A stretch of DNA of 21,862 nt from a virus. The notes beneath the pieces were generated by a model. That model was not told the origin of the DNA and did not search any database. It was given only the letters and a program-made list of their open reading frames with translations. Location of the stretch: IMG/VR virus record IMGVR_UViG_3300034068_000083, positions 1 through 21,862 of that record; one strand, given 5' to 3'. A program made the translations under genes and the position numbers. This document shows, in pieces, positions 8,001-15,047 of the stretch. The number at the start of each line of letters is the position of its first letter. The stretch's first letter is position 1.

Positions 8001-8354
8001 TTAAGGTGCTACGACTTCAACCCACGCTGTTGTAGGTTCATCCCAACGGTATACCTTGTTATCCGATGGATAAGGTGTTGGTGCATTCCACAAGCATGTA
8101 TCTTCATTAAGAGTCCATGAAGCAAACGGTTGTGGAGGAATAAATGCGTCTCTAGTACGGTCATATGTATAACCAATACCCGCATAATTCTTACGGAGAG
8201 GTGTACCGCCATTGGCATGTACTCCTCCGTGTGTGTTGTATGATGTTTGAATCCACTCACCCGGACTTGTGTCTACGAATGTTGTGAAAAATTCTGGTTC
8301 AGCAACGATTACTTGCGTTACTTTTCCGTCTGTTACTTTTGCAAAATGTGCCAT
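8001..8354 (-). CDS. Conserved 'MAHFAKV' phage protein inserted in the adhesin array (117 aa)
   Basis: The start is placed at 8354 (MAHFAKVTDGKVTQVIVAEP), where AAGGAAAC stands upstream. An in-frame ATG at 8381 would overlap the upstream adhesin stop and has poor support. The protein is small, soluble and aromatic-rich, with ordered motifs GEWIQTSYNTHGGVH, LRKNYAGIGYTYDRTRDAFI, PPQPFASWTLNEDTCLWNAP and YRWDEPTTAWVEV. I recall close relatives near fibre genes in cyanophages and many aquatic phages, generally without function. Unlike its neighbours it has no glycine repeats. Possible roles, by position only, are a fibre assembly chaperone (as Tfa or gp38 are for other phages) or a small virion component. 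Confidence 0.85.
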   Translation of the reverse strand: MAHFAKVTDGKVTQVIVAEPEFFTTFVDTSPGEWIQTSYNTHGGVHANGGTPLRKNYAGIGYTYDRTRDAFIPPQPFASWTLNEDTCLWNAPTPYPSDNKVYRWDEPTTAWVEVVAP

Positions 8355-8373
8355 GTTATTTGTTTCCTTAATG

Positions 8374-8421
8374 TTAAGCAATGTATGTACCTGAAGATGT
8401 AAATGTGTGGTATGTGTAACC
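8374..8421. repeat. 48-bp direct repeat, copy A (3' end of adhesin copy 2)
   Basis: Matches 9454-9501 at 46 of 48 positions, including the stop codon and the coding sequence for the exit strand GGYTYHTFTSSGTYIA. The two repeats are in the same orientation and exactly 1080 bp apart, so they bracket one whole adhesin gene unit. Confidence 0.9.
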
Positions 8422-9444
8422 GCCTACAAAAGTTACTGTTCCACCAGTGCCTTTTTGTGTTCCAAAATATCTAAGAATTATTATTCCTGAACCACCTGCA
8501 TACCCAATAGCAGTTTGTCCACCGCCTCCACCACCACCTGTGTTTACAGATCCTGTAGTTCCATTATTATTAGTTGAACCAGTACCACCACCACCAGTAC
8601 CACCAGCACCTCCTAAATTACCACCACCGCCACCGCCTCCAGCATAGAATGTTCCAAGTGATAACCAATTTAAGCCAGCACCTCCTACACCACCAGTGCC
8701 ATTTGTAACGCCATTACCATTATTACCAACAGCACTTGCGCCTCCTCCACCGCCACCTGCTTCAAAAGCACCGGGTACGTGACGACCTGTACCACCAGCA
8801 AAACCTTGACCAGACGTTCCAGAGCCACCAGCATAAGTTGCAGAATTTCCAATAGAACCACCACCACCTCCAGAACCTCCAGAATTACCAACTAAGCCAG
8901 CACCACCACCTCCACCTCCACCTATAGCAGTAACAACAGAAGCAATTACACTGTTTGAACCATTTAATCCGCTAAGACTTCCAGAGCTTCCCGCACCACC
9001 TGCACCTACAGTTAAGTTGTAAGAAGTAGTAGGTGATGCTTCAAATATTGTTGTTAAATATCCCCCTGCACCACCGCCTCCACCTGCGTTATCTCCATCT
9101 CCCCCACCACCGCCACCTGCTACAACTAAAAATTCAATAGAATAAGTAGGAGGGGTATAAGTAGCTAACCAAGAAGAAGAAGATGAAACGTAATATTCAA
9201 CATAACCAAGAGTAGTATTAAATCTTGTCATACCATTAACAGGGTTTGCTGGTCTTTGAGCAGTAGTACCTACTGGGATAGTTAAAGCACCCGTAGAATT
9301 AAATGTTGGATTTTGTGATGTACTTATAGTAAGCGCAGTTGTCCCATTAGTCTGTAACTCAAGGACACCACTAGAGTCTGCACTTGTTTTAAGTCCTGCA
9401 GAACCGGACACAACGCCATTGTCTGCGTTTATTATTGTTGTCAT
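8374..9444 (-). CDS. Polyglycine adhesin-like tail fibre protein, array copy 2 (356 aa)
   Basis: AAGGACATAAC precedes the ATG. The N terminus MTTIINADNGVVSGSAGLKT, with a following LELQTNGTTALTI, is a common marine-phage fibre head. The entry module spans about 56-90 (GALTIPVGTTAQRPANPVNG, then MTRFNTTLGYVEYY). The glycine-rich body begins at about 105 (EFLVVAGGGGGG), is interrupted by LTVGAGGAGSSGSL and AIGGGGGGG, and ends with GSGIIILRYFG. The exit strand is GGYTYHTFTSSGTYIA. It is most similar to the next upstream copy (9454-10515): entry modules match at 82 of 95 bases and the 3' ends match over 48 bp. I infer a receptor-binding tip protein and recent duplication or gene conversion with that neighbour. 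Confidence 0.84.
   Translation of the reverse strand: MTTIINADNGVVSGSAGLKTSADSSGVLELQTNGTTALTISTSQNPTFNSTGALTIPVGTTAQRPANPVNGMTRFNTTLGYVEYYVSSSSSWLATYTPPTYSIEFLVVAGGGGGGDGDNAGGGGGAGGYLTTIFEASPTTSYNLTVGAGGAGSSGSLSGLNGSNSVIASVVTAIGGGGGGGAGLVGNSGGSGGGGGSIGNSATYAGGSGTSGQGFAGGTGRHVPGAFEAGGGGGGASAVGNNGNGVTNGTGGVGGAGLNWLSLGTFYAGGGGGGGNLGGAGGTGGGGTGSTNNNGTTGSVNTGGGGGGGQTAIGYAGGSGIIILRYFGTQKGTGGTVTFVGGYTYHTFTSSGTYIA
9202..9296. repeat. Entry-module repeat, copy in adhesin 2
   Basis: These 95 bases match 10312-10406 at about 82 positions with no gaps. They encode the TAQRP...GMTRFNTTLGY module. A weaker copy lies near 6520-6595 in adhesin copy 4. Confidence 0.85.
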
Positions 9445-9453
9445 GTTATGTCC

Positions 9454-9501
9454 TTATGCAATGTATGTGCCTGAAGATGTAAATGTGTGGTATGTGTAAC
9501 C
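9454..9501. repeat. 48-bp direct repeat, copy B (3' end of adhesin copy 1)
   Basis: Partner of 8374-8421; only two substitutions separate them. The corresponding ends of the other two adhesin genes (7023 and 5627) encode the same strand but have diverged more at DNA level. Confidence 0.9.
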
Positions 9502-10515
9502 ACCACTAGTAGAAACTGTTCCACCAGTTCCTCTTTGTGCTCCTGAATAACGAACAATAACAATTCCGTATCCACCATTACCTCCGTTATACACAGTAGC
9601 ATTAGCAGCAGTTCCAGCTCCGCCGCCGCCGCCACCTGTATTAGCAGTTCCGTTACCCCCAGAGCCTGGACCACCGTTAAGAGTTCCAGCACCACCTGTG
9701 CCTCCACCACCATTACCACCACTAGCAACAACATTACCAACATAGCTACCACCACCACCACCTCCAGCGTAGTAAGTGCTATTTAGCCATTGAAGACCAA
9801 CTCCACCACTAGTTGCTTCTGCACTAGAAACATTAATTGCAGCAGCTCCTGCGCCTCCACCACCAGCGGCAGTACCATTAACCGAATTTCCATTACCACC
9901 TGCATTACCTTGACCAGCAGTACCAGAACCACCAGTACCTCCACTATATACTCCACCACCTCCAGAGCCACCTGAAATACCATTTACCGTAACAAATGTT
10001 CCACCACCACCTCCACCAAGTGCGGCTGTAAATGAAGAAAAAGTTGTGTTAGTTCCATTAGAACCACGAGTTCCAGAAGAACTTCCGCCAGCACCTCCAG
10101 CTCCTACAATTGCAACAAGCCCAGCTCCAGAAGTAACTGAATAAGCTATTCCTGAAATATAGCCACCAGCTCCGCCACCACCGCCTGTGTATCCATTGGC
10201 GGTTGATGCGCCTCCGCCACCTCCACCAGCAACAATTAAATAATCAATATAATAAGAAGGTCCATCTGCAATAGCTAACCAGCTAGAAATTGAAGAACTC
10301 CACCATTCAATATACCCAAGTGTAGTATTAAATCTAGTCATTCCATTAGCAGGGCTTGCAGGTCTTTGAGCAGTAGTTCCAATAGGAATAGTTAAAGCAC
10401 CAGTAGCACTAACAGTCATAATACCACTATCAGGAGTCAAAACAATATTACCACTAGTATCCCCAGTAGTAACTAACGCTGTAGTACTTGTAGTACCAGC
10501 TCTAATTTCACTCAT
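9454..10515 (-). CDS. Polyglycine adhesin-like tail fibre protein, array copy 1 (353 aa)
   Basis: The first of four glycine-rich genes after the main fibre, with AAGGAG before the ATG. It begins MSEIRAGTTSTTALVTTGDT, then GALTIPIGTTAQRPASPANG and MTRFNTTLGYIEWW (the entry module). The glycine-rich body starts near residue 86 (DYLIVAGGGGGGAS), carries AIVGAGGAGG and many GGGGG/GGSGG runs, ends with YGIVIVRYSG, and closes with GGYTYHTFTSSGTYIA. A very high glycine content with sparse aromatic or hydrophobic residues is expected for polyglycine-II sandwich tips. Sharing of both ends with copy 2 while the N-terminal 30 residues differ suggests modular exchange. Role inferred: virion adhesin. Confidence 0.84.
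   Translation of the reverse strand: MSEIRAGTTSTTALVTTGDTSGNIVLTPDSGIMTVSATGALTIPIGTTAQRPASPANGMTRFNTTLGYIEWWSSSISSWLAIADGPSYYIDYLIVAGGGGGGASTANGYTGGGGGAGGYISGIAYSVTSGAGLVAIVGAGGAGGSSSGTRGSNGTNTTFSSFTAALGGGGGGTFVTVNGISGGSGGGGVYSGGTGGSGTAGQGNAGGNGNSVNGTAAGGGGAGAAAINVSSAEATSGGVGLQWLNSTYYAGGGGGGSYVGNVVASGGNGGGGTGGAGTLNGGPGSGGNGTANTGGGGGGAGTAANATVYNGGNGGYGIVIVRYSGAQRGTGGTVSTSGGYTYHTFTSSGTYIA
10312..10406. repeat. Entry-module repeat, copy in adhesin 1
   Basis: Partner of 9202-9296 in the neighbouring adhesin gene, same orientation, 1110 bp apart. With the 48-bp repeats it gives the two genes homologous sequence at both ends of the glycine-rich body. Confidence 0.85.
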
Positions 10516-10525
10516 ATATTTCTCC

Positions 10526-13402
10526 TTAAATAATTACCCATCGTTGTCCACTAGCTACAGTCACAGAGTAACCACTCTGAATAGTTACTGTACCAACAGA
10601 GAAACCATTTGTTCCGGATGAGATTGTTTGATTAGTTGATACTGAATCAGCGTTAAATGTAATTGGTCCACCACCAGTAGACACAACACCCCATGATGCT
10701 GTTGTACCATCTGTTGTAAGATATTTACCTGCTTGACTTGTTTGAGAAGGTAATGATACAGGCGCTGGTAACCATGCTCCTGCTGTACCGTTTGATGTAA
10801 GTACATAACCGTTTGTCCCACCAAGAACTCCATTAGCCGCTATCTGACCTACATTAAGAACATTGTATACAATTGCTTCAACAATATCGTTTAATGCTGC
10901 AGCTGAAGTAAGAACAAAAGTTGTTCCATTAGATGCAGTATAGTCAGTACTATCCAACAACACACCATTAAGATACACTTGCAATAATGCTGATGTATAG
11001 TTTACTGTAAATGTAGTTTGACCTGACGTAGCAATAAATGATGTACGTGTGTAAGTCTGTGTAGGTAATGTTACTGGTGACCAAGAGGCAGTTGTACCGT
11101 CTGTCGTAAGGTATTTGCCTGATTGACTTGTTTGTGAAGGTAAACTATCAACAACTGCCCATGATGAGTTTGTTCCATCTGTCTTAAGATACTTATTAGC
11201 ATTACTTGTTTGGCTAGGTGCAAGAGCATTAAATGCTGTGTTAGCAGTTGTTTGACCTGTACCACCGTTTGCAATAGCTACTGTGCCTGAAACATTACCT
11301 GCTATTAAAGCAGATTGTGCTGTTTTAGTCCACAAGCTTGTTGAGCTATTGTATACAAGTGTATCACCGTTTGTAGGTGATTGAGCAGACACATTGTGTA
11401 GCTCATCCATCTCATAACCATTTTGAATCTTAACTTCAACAGTACCTTGTGTAGCATGACTACGGGTAACAATACCTACATACACCAAGTGAATAGGTGC
11501 ATATGGTTTAATGTTGGTAAAGGCTCCAGCAGTAGTCCCGCTAAGATACAGTTGAGCGCCATCAGCATAAGCAGAAGTATTTATATTACTTACAACACCA
11601 ATAATAACTACATAACCATTATTGTTGTTAGTAATGTCTGCTTGTATAACACCAAATGTTTGAGCGGAAGTAGCGTCACCTGTAGCAATAGCTTTAGTAA
11701 CAAGAGCTTTGTTACCTGATGCACCATTAATATATACAACAGTACCTTTAGTAAGAGTTGCACCAGTCTCATTACGTACTTGAGCAATCAAAGTAGCAGC
11801 ACTACCAGCAACACCTACAGACAAATCTCGTGTTGTACCTGTTGTGCTAATAACAACACTACCATCTATTGATGTTAATGTTTGAATTGCTGTGTCTGCT
11901 GTTGCACCTTGAGCTGATGTAGCATATGCTGTACTATCAGTAGTAGCCGCAGTACCAAGACCAAGAGATGTACGACCTGTAGTCGCTACAAGGCCTGTTG
12001 CTCCACCATCCCACTTGAGACGGTCTGCAAAAGCAGTATCAGCATTAGTACCTTGTGCGGCAGTAGCAAACGAAGATGTTGCTTGAGTAGCCGCAGAACC
12101 TAGTCCTGAAATATCAGCATAAGCTAGTGTAACATTACCTGTACGACCCGCAACAGAAGTAACTAAGTTAGTTTGGTCAATCTTCTGCCATGTTGTACCA
12201 TTATAAATAGCCCAGTCACCAACAACCCAGTCAGTCACGCCATCAAGGTTAGTGTTACCAGAAACTGATACTACATAGTATGATCCTTGAGTACCTACTC
12301 CTGAGGTAAGTGTTGGTGTGTTAGTTGATGCATTCCATGAACCATTATAAATCAAACCACCAGTAAGACTTACCCATGTAGTATCATAGTTAGTACTACT
12401 TACTTTAGAAAGAACTTGCCCTGCTGTACCGCCAGTAGCAATACCCGGAGTATTCATCCATGCAGAGCCTGTATATACCTTCATGATGTTTGTACTTGAA
12501 TTAAAGTACATTGCACCTGTCAATAAGGCATTACCATCATTGTCTACTGTTGGGTCTGTAGCCTTAGCACCAAGATAACGATCATCAAAAGAATCAAAAG
12601 ATGCAGCCGCAGATGCCGCACTTGCTGTTGCACTTGTTGCACTATTAGCCGCACTTGTAGCTGACCCTGCAGAATTATTAGCAGAAGTCTGTGAGTTAGA
12701 TGCTGAATTAGCCGCATTAGTAGCACTTGTACTTGCATTACTTGCAAAAGTAGAAGCACTGCTAGACGAATTAGCCGCATTAGTTGCGCTAGTAGCCGCA
12801 TTTGTTTCTGATGTAGCTGCTGCAACAGCAGAGTTATTAGCATTAGTTGCTGAAGATGCAGATGCTGAAGCACTTCCTGCTGAAGATATCGCTGAATTAG
12901 AAGCATTATTAGCAAAGGTACTTGCTGAACTTGCTGAACTAGCCGCATTAGTAGCAGAAGTACTAGCCGCATTAGCTGAAGAAGCCGCATTAGTGGCGCT
13001 AGTAGAAGCATTAGATGCAGAGCTAGCTGCTGAAGATGCAGAATTAGTTGCAGATGTAGCTGAATTAGTTGCACTAGTAGCTGAAGCAGTTGCACTAGTA
13101 GACGCATTAGTTGCGGTAGTTGCACTACTTGAAGCGTTATTAGCTGATGTAAGGGCATTAGCCGCACTAACAGAAGCCGCACTTGCCGCATTTTGAGCTT
13201 GAGTTACTGCAGTACCAATACTTGCAAGAGATCCTGCAGCCGCAGTAGCAGAGTTAGCCGCAGATGTTGCGCTGAGAGCTGCTGCAGCCGCACTTGCCGC
13301 AGCCGCACTAGGGTATTGAGCTGACGTTACTTCATCAAAGTTATCGTACTCACCACCGTCAGACATATTTCCGGTTGTTCCCGGATTTAATTGATATGCC
13401 AT
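10526..13402 (-). CDS. Main tail fibre protein with long Ala/Ser/Asn-rich shaft (958 aa)
   Basis: The start MAYQLNPGTTGNMSDGGEYD has AAGGAGG 6 bases upstream. Residues 1-30 probably attach to the virion. Residues about 33-267 are almost only Ala, Ser, Thr and Asn in quasi-heptads (SATSAANSATAAAGS type), expected for a trimeric coiled-coil shaft. FDDRYLGAKATDP with GAMYFNSSTNIMKVYTGSAW follows at about 268-325. A mixed beta region comes next (GGLIYNGSWNASTNTP, VAGRTGNVTLAYADI). Three copies of a unit like SQTSQSGKYLTTDGTTASW lie near residues 727, 754 and 884. The C terminus (SGYSVTVASGQRWVII) is a familiar fibre ending in aquatic phages. It lies directly after the adaptor gene and before the adhesin array. 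I infer the main receptor-seeking fibre. No enzymatic motif is visible. Confidence 0.86.
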   Translation of the reverse strand: MAYQLNPGTTGNMSDGGEYDNFDEVTSAQYPSAAAASAAAAALSATSAANSATAAAGSLASIGTAVTQAQNAASAASVSAANALTSANNASSSATTATNASTSATASATSATNSATSATNSASSAASSASNASTSATNAASSANAASTSATNAASSASSASTFANNASNSAISSAGSASASASSATNANNSAVAAATSETNAATSATNAANSSSSASTFASNASTSATNAANSASNSQTSANNSAGSATSAANSATSATASAASAAASFDSFDDRYLGAKATDPTVDNDGNALLTGAMYFNSSTNIMKVYTGSAWMNTPGIATGGTAGQVLSKVSSTNYDTTWVSLTGGLIYNGSWNASTNTPTLTSGVGTQGSYYVVSVSGNTNLDGVTDWVVGDWAIYNGTTWQKIDQTNLVTSVAGRTGNVTLAYADISGLGSAATQATSSFATAAQGTNADTAFADRLKWDGGATGLVATTGRTSLGLGTAATTDSTAYATSAQGATADTAIQTLTSIDGSVVISTTGTTRDLSVGVAGSAATLIAQVRNETGATLTKGTVVYINGASGNKALVTKAIATGDATSAQTFGVIQADITNNNNGYVVIIGVVSNINTSAYADGAQLYLSGTTAGAFTNIKPYAPIHLVYVGIVTRSHATQGTVEVKIQNGYEMDELHNVSAQSPTNGDTLVYNSSTSLWTKTAQSALIAGNVSGTVAIANGGTGQTTANTAFNALAPSQTSNANKYLKTDGTNSSWAVVDSLPSQTSQSGKYLTTDGTTASWSPVTLPTQTYTRTSFIATSGQTTFTVNYTSALLQVYLNGVLLDSTDYTASNGTTFVLTSAAALNDIVEAIVYNVLNVGQIAANGVLGGTNGYVLTSNGTAGAWLPAPVSLPSQTSQAGKYLTTDGTTASWGVVSTGGGPITFNADSVSTNQTISSGTNGFSVGTVTIQSGYSVTVASGQRWVII
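12601..13306 (-). repeat. Degenerate Ala/Ser/Asn codon repeats encoding the fibre shaft
   Basis: About 700 bases of imperfect short repeats of GCN, AGT/TCT and AAT codons inside the 958-aa fibre gene. They produce quasi-heptads of the form A-A-x-S-A-x-x. Long readings in other frames here are by-products of the repeat. Confidence 0.8.
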
Positions 13403-13412
13403 TTATACCTCC

Positions 13413-14327
13413 TTAGATGAGTCCATTTGTATTGAAGTTAACTTGTACGTTACCTCCAGAAGCCCTACGCCACTTTTCTTCTTTGTTCAATGAGAATACA
13501 TTCTCAGCAAACTTCTTTTCGTATCTCTGTTCCATCTTTTCGTCAAACAAATAGGAACCTAAATTATATAACGCACCCCATATAAGAAGCCGTTCATTTT
13601 CATCTCTTAACCAGTTAGGTACTTCTTGACCCACATAATACTTTGTTGTTACTGTTGGGTTGTAAGCTTGAGCTTCAGCCAATGTAGCAAAACAACGCAT
13701 AATAGAATTAGCTGTTGAGAAGTACAATGGTATATCTGTGTTAACACCAGTTAATGTTAGGTATGGTTGAGCCGCATCAGACAATCCAATAACATAGTTA
13801 ACAGGAATAACAGAGTATGTAGCATTCAAAGCAGGAAGTCTACGATAATAACTGATCTCTACTTGTGCACCAACTGCTAGTTGTGGATGGATAAATACTT
13901 TACCATCTTTCCACATCCAGTTATATACAGAATATTTTTCACTGTATAAGTCAAAGAAAGTACGTGAGTCTGTCACTTCATTAAATACTTTACTGACATT
14001 TGAAGGGAATGTAGAGTATGATGTACCAATGTTGTCTTGTGCTAGTGTACGTATATAAGTAAATTGAATTAAATCTTCTGGAATATCAAAAGATGTATAA
14101 GCATTTCCATAAGGAAGTCCTGCGCTATTGTCTCCTACATTATCTGCTGATTCAACAACATATGTAATAGTAGTTTCAAGTGGAGGAATACGTAGTACTC
14201 GATAGCATTCATCGGCAGAATAAGCTAGGCAATCTTGTATGACGCTATTTGGAATAGTATTCACTTCGGGTTTGTTTGACCAGTCACGTACTTTGTCTAC
14301 GAGTGCGTCATATCTTGGGGTTGGCAT
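13413..14327 (-). CDS. Head-tail adaptor protein, SU10 adaptor-like (304 aa)
   Basis: This 304-aa protein begins MPTPRYDALVDKVRDWSNKP after an AGGAGAATAAT site. The N-terminal helical region has the pattern of podoviral adaptors (LVDKVRDWSNKPEVNTIPNS, then IQDCLAYSADECYRVLRIPPL). Further features are FDIPEDLIQFTYIR, a central YSVYNWMWKDGKVFIHPQL, and a late helical domain LLIWGALYNLGSYLFDEKME followed by RYEKKFAENVFSLNKE. This is the arrangement of the SU10/phiEco32-type adaptor, which forms a ring below the portal. The position after capsid genes and before fibres fits. Family assignment rests on remembered motifs and context, not a search. Confidence 0.78.
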   Translation of the reverse strand: MPTPRYDALVDKVRDWSNKPEVNTIPNSVIQDCLAYSADECYRVLRIPPLETTITYVVESADNVGDNSAGLPYGNAYTSFDIPEDLIQFTYIRTLAQDNIGTSYSTFPSNVSKVFNEVTDSRTFFDLYSEKYSVYNWMWKDGKVFIHPQLAVGAQVEISYYRRLPALNATYSVIPVNYVIGLSDAAQPYLTLTGVNTDIPLYFSTANSIMRCFATLAEAQAYNPTVTTKYYVGQEVPNWLRDENERLLIWGALYNLGSYLFDEKMEQRYEKKFAENVFSLNKEEKWRRASGGNVQVNFNTNGLI

Positions 14328-14346
14328 AGATTATTCTCCTGTAAAA

Positions 14347-14670
14347 TCAGAATGCCTTTACGTTACTTGTTTTAAGTAAAGGATAGTCTGTTTCAATTAT
14401 TTGTTTTAATCGTCTTAGGTTTGCAGGTTCCTGCATGAATGTCTCTGAATGAATATCAAGACCGTATTTAGTTAGGATATCAATAGCTACAATATCAGGG
14501 ATAATTGCAAATGAACGGTATTGCCGACCGTTAGCGGCAAATGAATCTAATTCTCTTTGTTGTGCGGCATAATCTTTGTATGCACTTACATCTTGTACTA
14601 GTTGAAAATCTTTTTCATCAGTTTTAACTTGGAAACTATTTTTGTTTCCGTCTTGTGATAGAAAGCCCAT
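14347..14670 (-). CDS. Small conserved phage protein between capsid and adaptor genes (107 aa)
   Basis: Starts MGFLSQDGNKNSFQVKTDEK after AGAGGACAC. The first 40 residues are polar. The rest looks helical with the striking segment FAIIPDIVAIDILTKYGLDI, then ETFMQEPANLRRLKQIIETD and YPLLKTSNV. There is no membrane or signal segment. I have the impression of relatives at the same place in other aquatic podoviruses but cannot name a family. The position suggests a virion or head-assembly component. It is unlikely to be the adaptor, which follows it. Confidence 0.75.
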   Translation of the reverse strand: MGFLSQDGNKNSFQVKTDEKDFQLVQDVSAYKDYAAQQRELDSFAANGRQYRSFAIIPDIVAIDILTKYGLDIHSETFMQEPANLRRLKQIIETDYPLLKTSNVKAF

Positions 14671-14684
14671 GTGTCCTCTTGTAT

Positions 14685-14972
14685 TTAGTTCGTCATATAG
14701 TTGCTGAAAGCACCGTCATTGGTGAAACAACCATATTCATATTTTGTGTTAGCACCTGTAAAAGCGGGGGTAGCCGCAACCACAATAGCTCCAGCTGTCG
14801 CATTAGCACCATCATAATATTTTACCTGAGTAATTTTTCCACGAATAACTTTGGGTGCGGCATAGTCAGAGCCAGCATCAAATGTGTCTGCGGATGTAGC
14901 AACATTTACTACATGATTATCAGGAATGTATTGACGAGTACCATCTGTAGCGGTAATCCGTAGAAATTCCAT
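14685..14972 (-). CDS. Small protein directly after the capsid gene, possible decoration or head protein (95 aa)
   Basis: Starts MEFLRITATDGTRQYIPDNH after AAAGGAACACAA. It is short and predicted beta-rich, with VIRGKITQVKYYDGANATAG and an Ala/Thr-rich turn region, ending GCFTNDGAFSNYMTN. There is no signal or membrane segment. It is the first gene after the intrinsic terminator that follows the capsid gene, so its expression should depend on read-through or an unseen promoter. Small beta-rich proteins next to capsid genes are often decoration or head-completion proteins, and that is the inference here. The family is not recognised. Confidence 0.72.
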   Translation of the reverse strand: MEFLRITATDGTRQYIPDNHVVNVATSADTFDAGSDYAAPKVIRGKITQVKYYDGANATAGAIVVAATPAFTGANTKYEYGCFTNDGAFSNYMTN

Positions 14973-14987
14973 TTGTGTTCCTTTTGA

Positions 14988-15030
14988 TAAATAAAAAAGG
15001 GAAGCAAGGTTTCCCTCACCTCCCTTTTAT
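14988..15030 (-). terminator. Intrinsic terminator after the major capsid gene
   Basis: Read on the minus strand, AAAAGGGA (15028-15021) pairs with TCCCTTTT (15002-14995), with further pairing inside (GGT with ACC). A run of T residues follows (TTTTTTATTT, 14998-14989). It lies between the capsid stop at 15048 and the next start at 14972, in one of the longer gaps of the window. Stem plus T-run is the standard Rho-independent form. Confidence 0.85.
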
Positions 15031-15047
15031 AGGTTAGTTAGCTACTA

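Noticed and set aside
9441-9761. Minus-strand Val/Leu-rich ORFs inside the glycine-rich genes, considered as frameshift or overlapping products
   Set aside because: Runs of GGN codons give Val/Leu/Glu in the other frames and few stops. No slippery site with a supporting structure was seen, and the products look like no real protein.
12601-13306. CRISPR-like or satellite array in the Ala-rich region
   Set aside because: Repeats are short, degenerate, codon-phased and inside an intact ORF; there is no constant repeat/variable spacer pattern.
5627-13402. Diversity-generating retroelement acting on the adhesin 3' ends
   Set aside because: No reverse transcriptase or template repeat is in the window, the shared 3' ends are conserved rather than adenine-mutated, and no C-type lectin fold is apparent. 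The repeats fit ordinary homologous recombination better.
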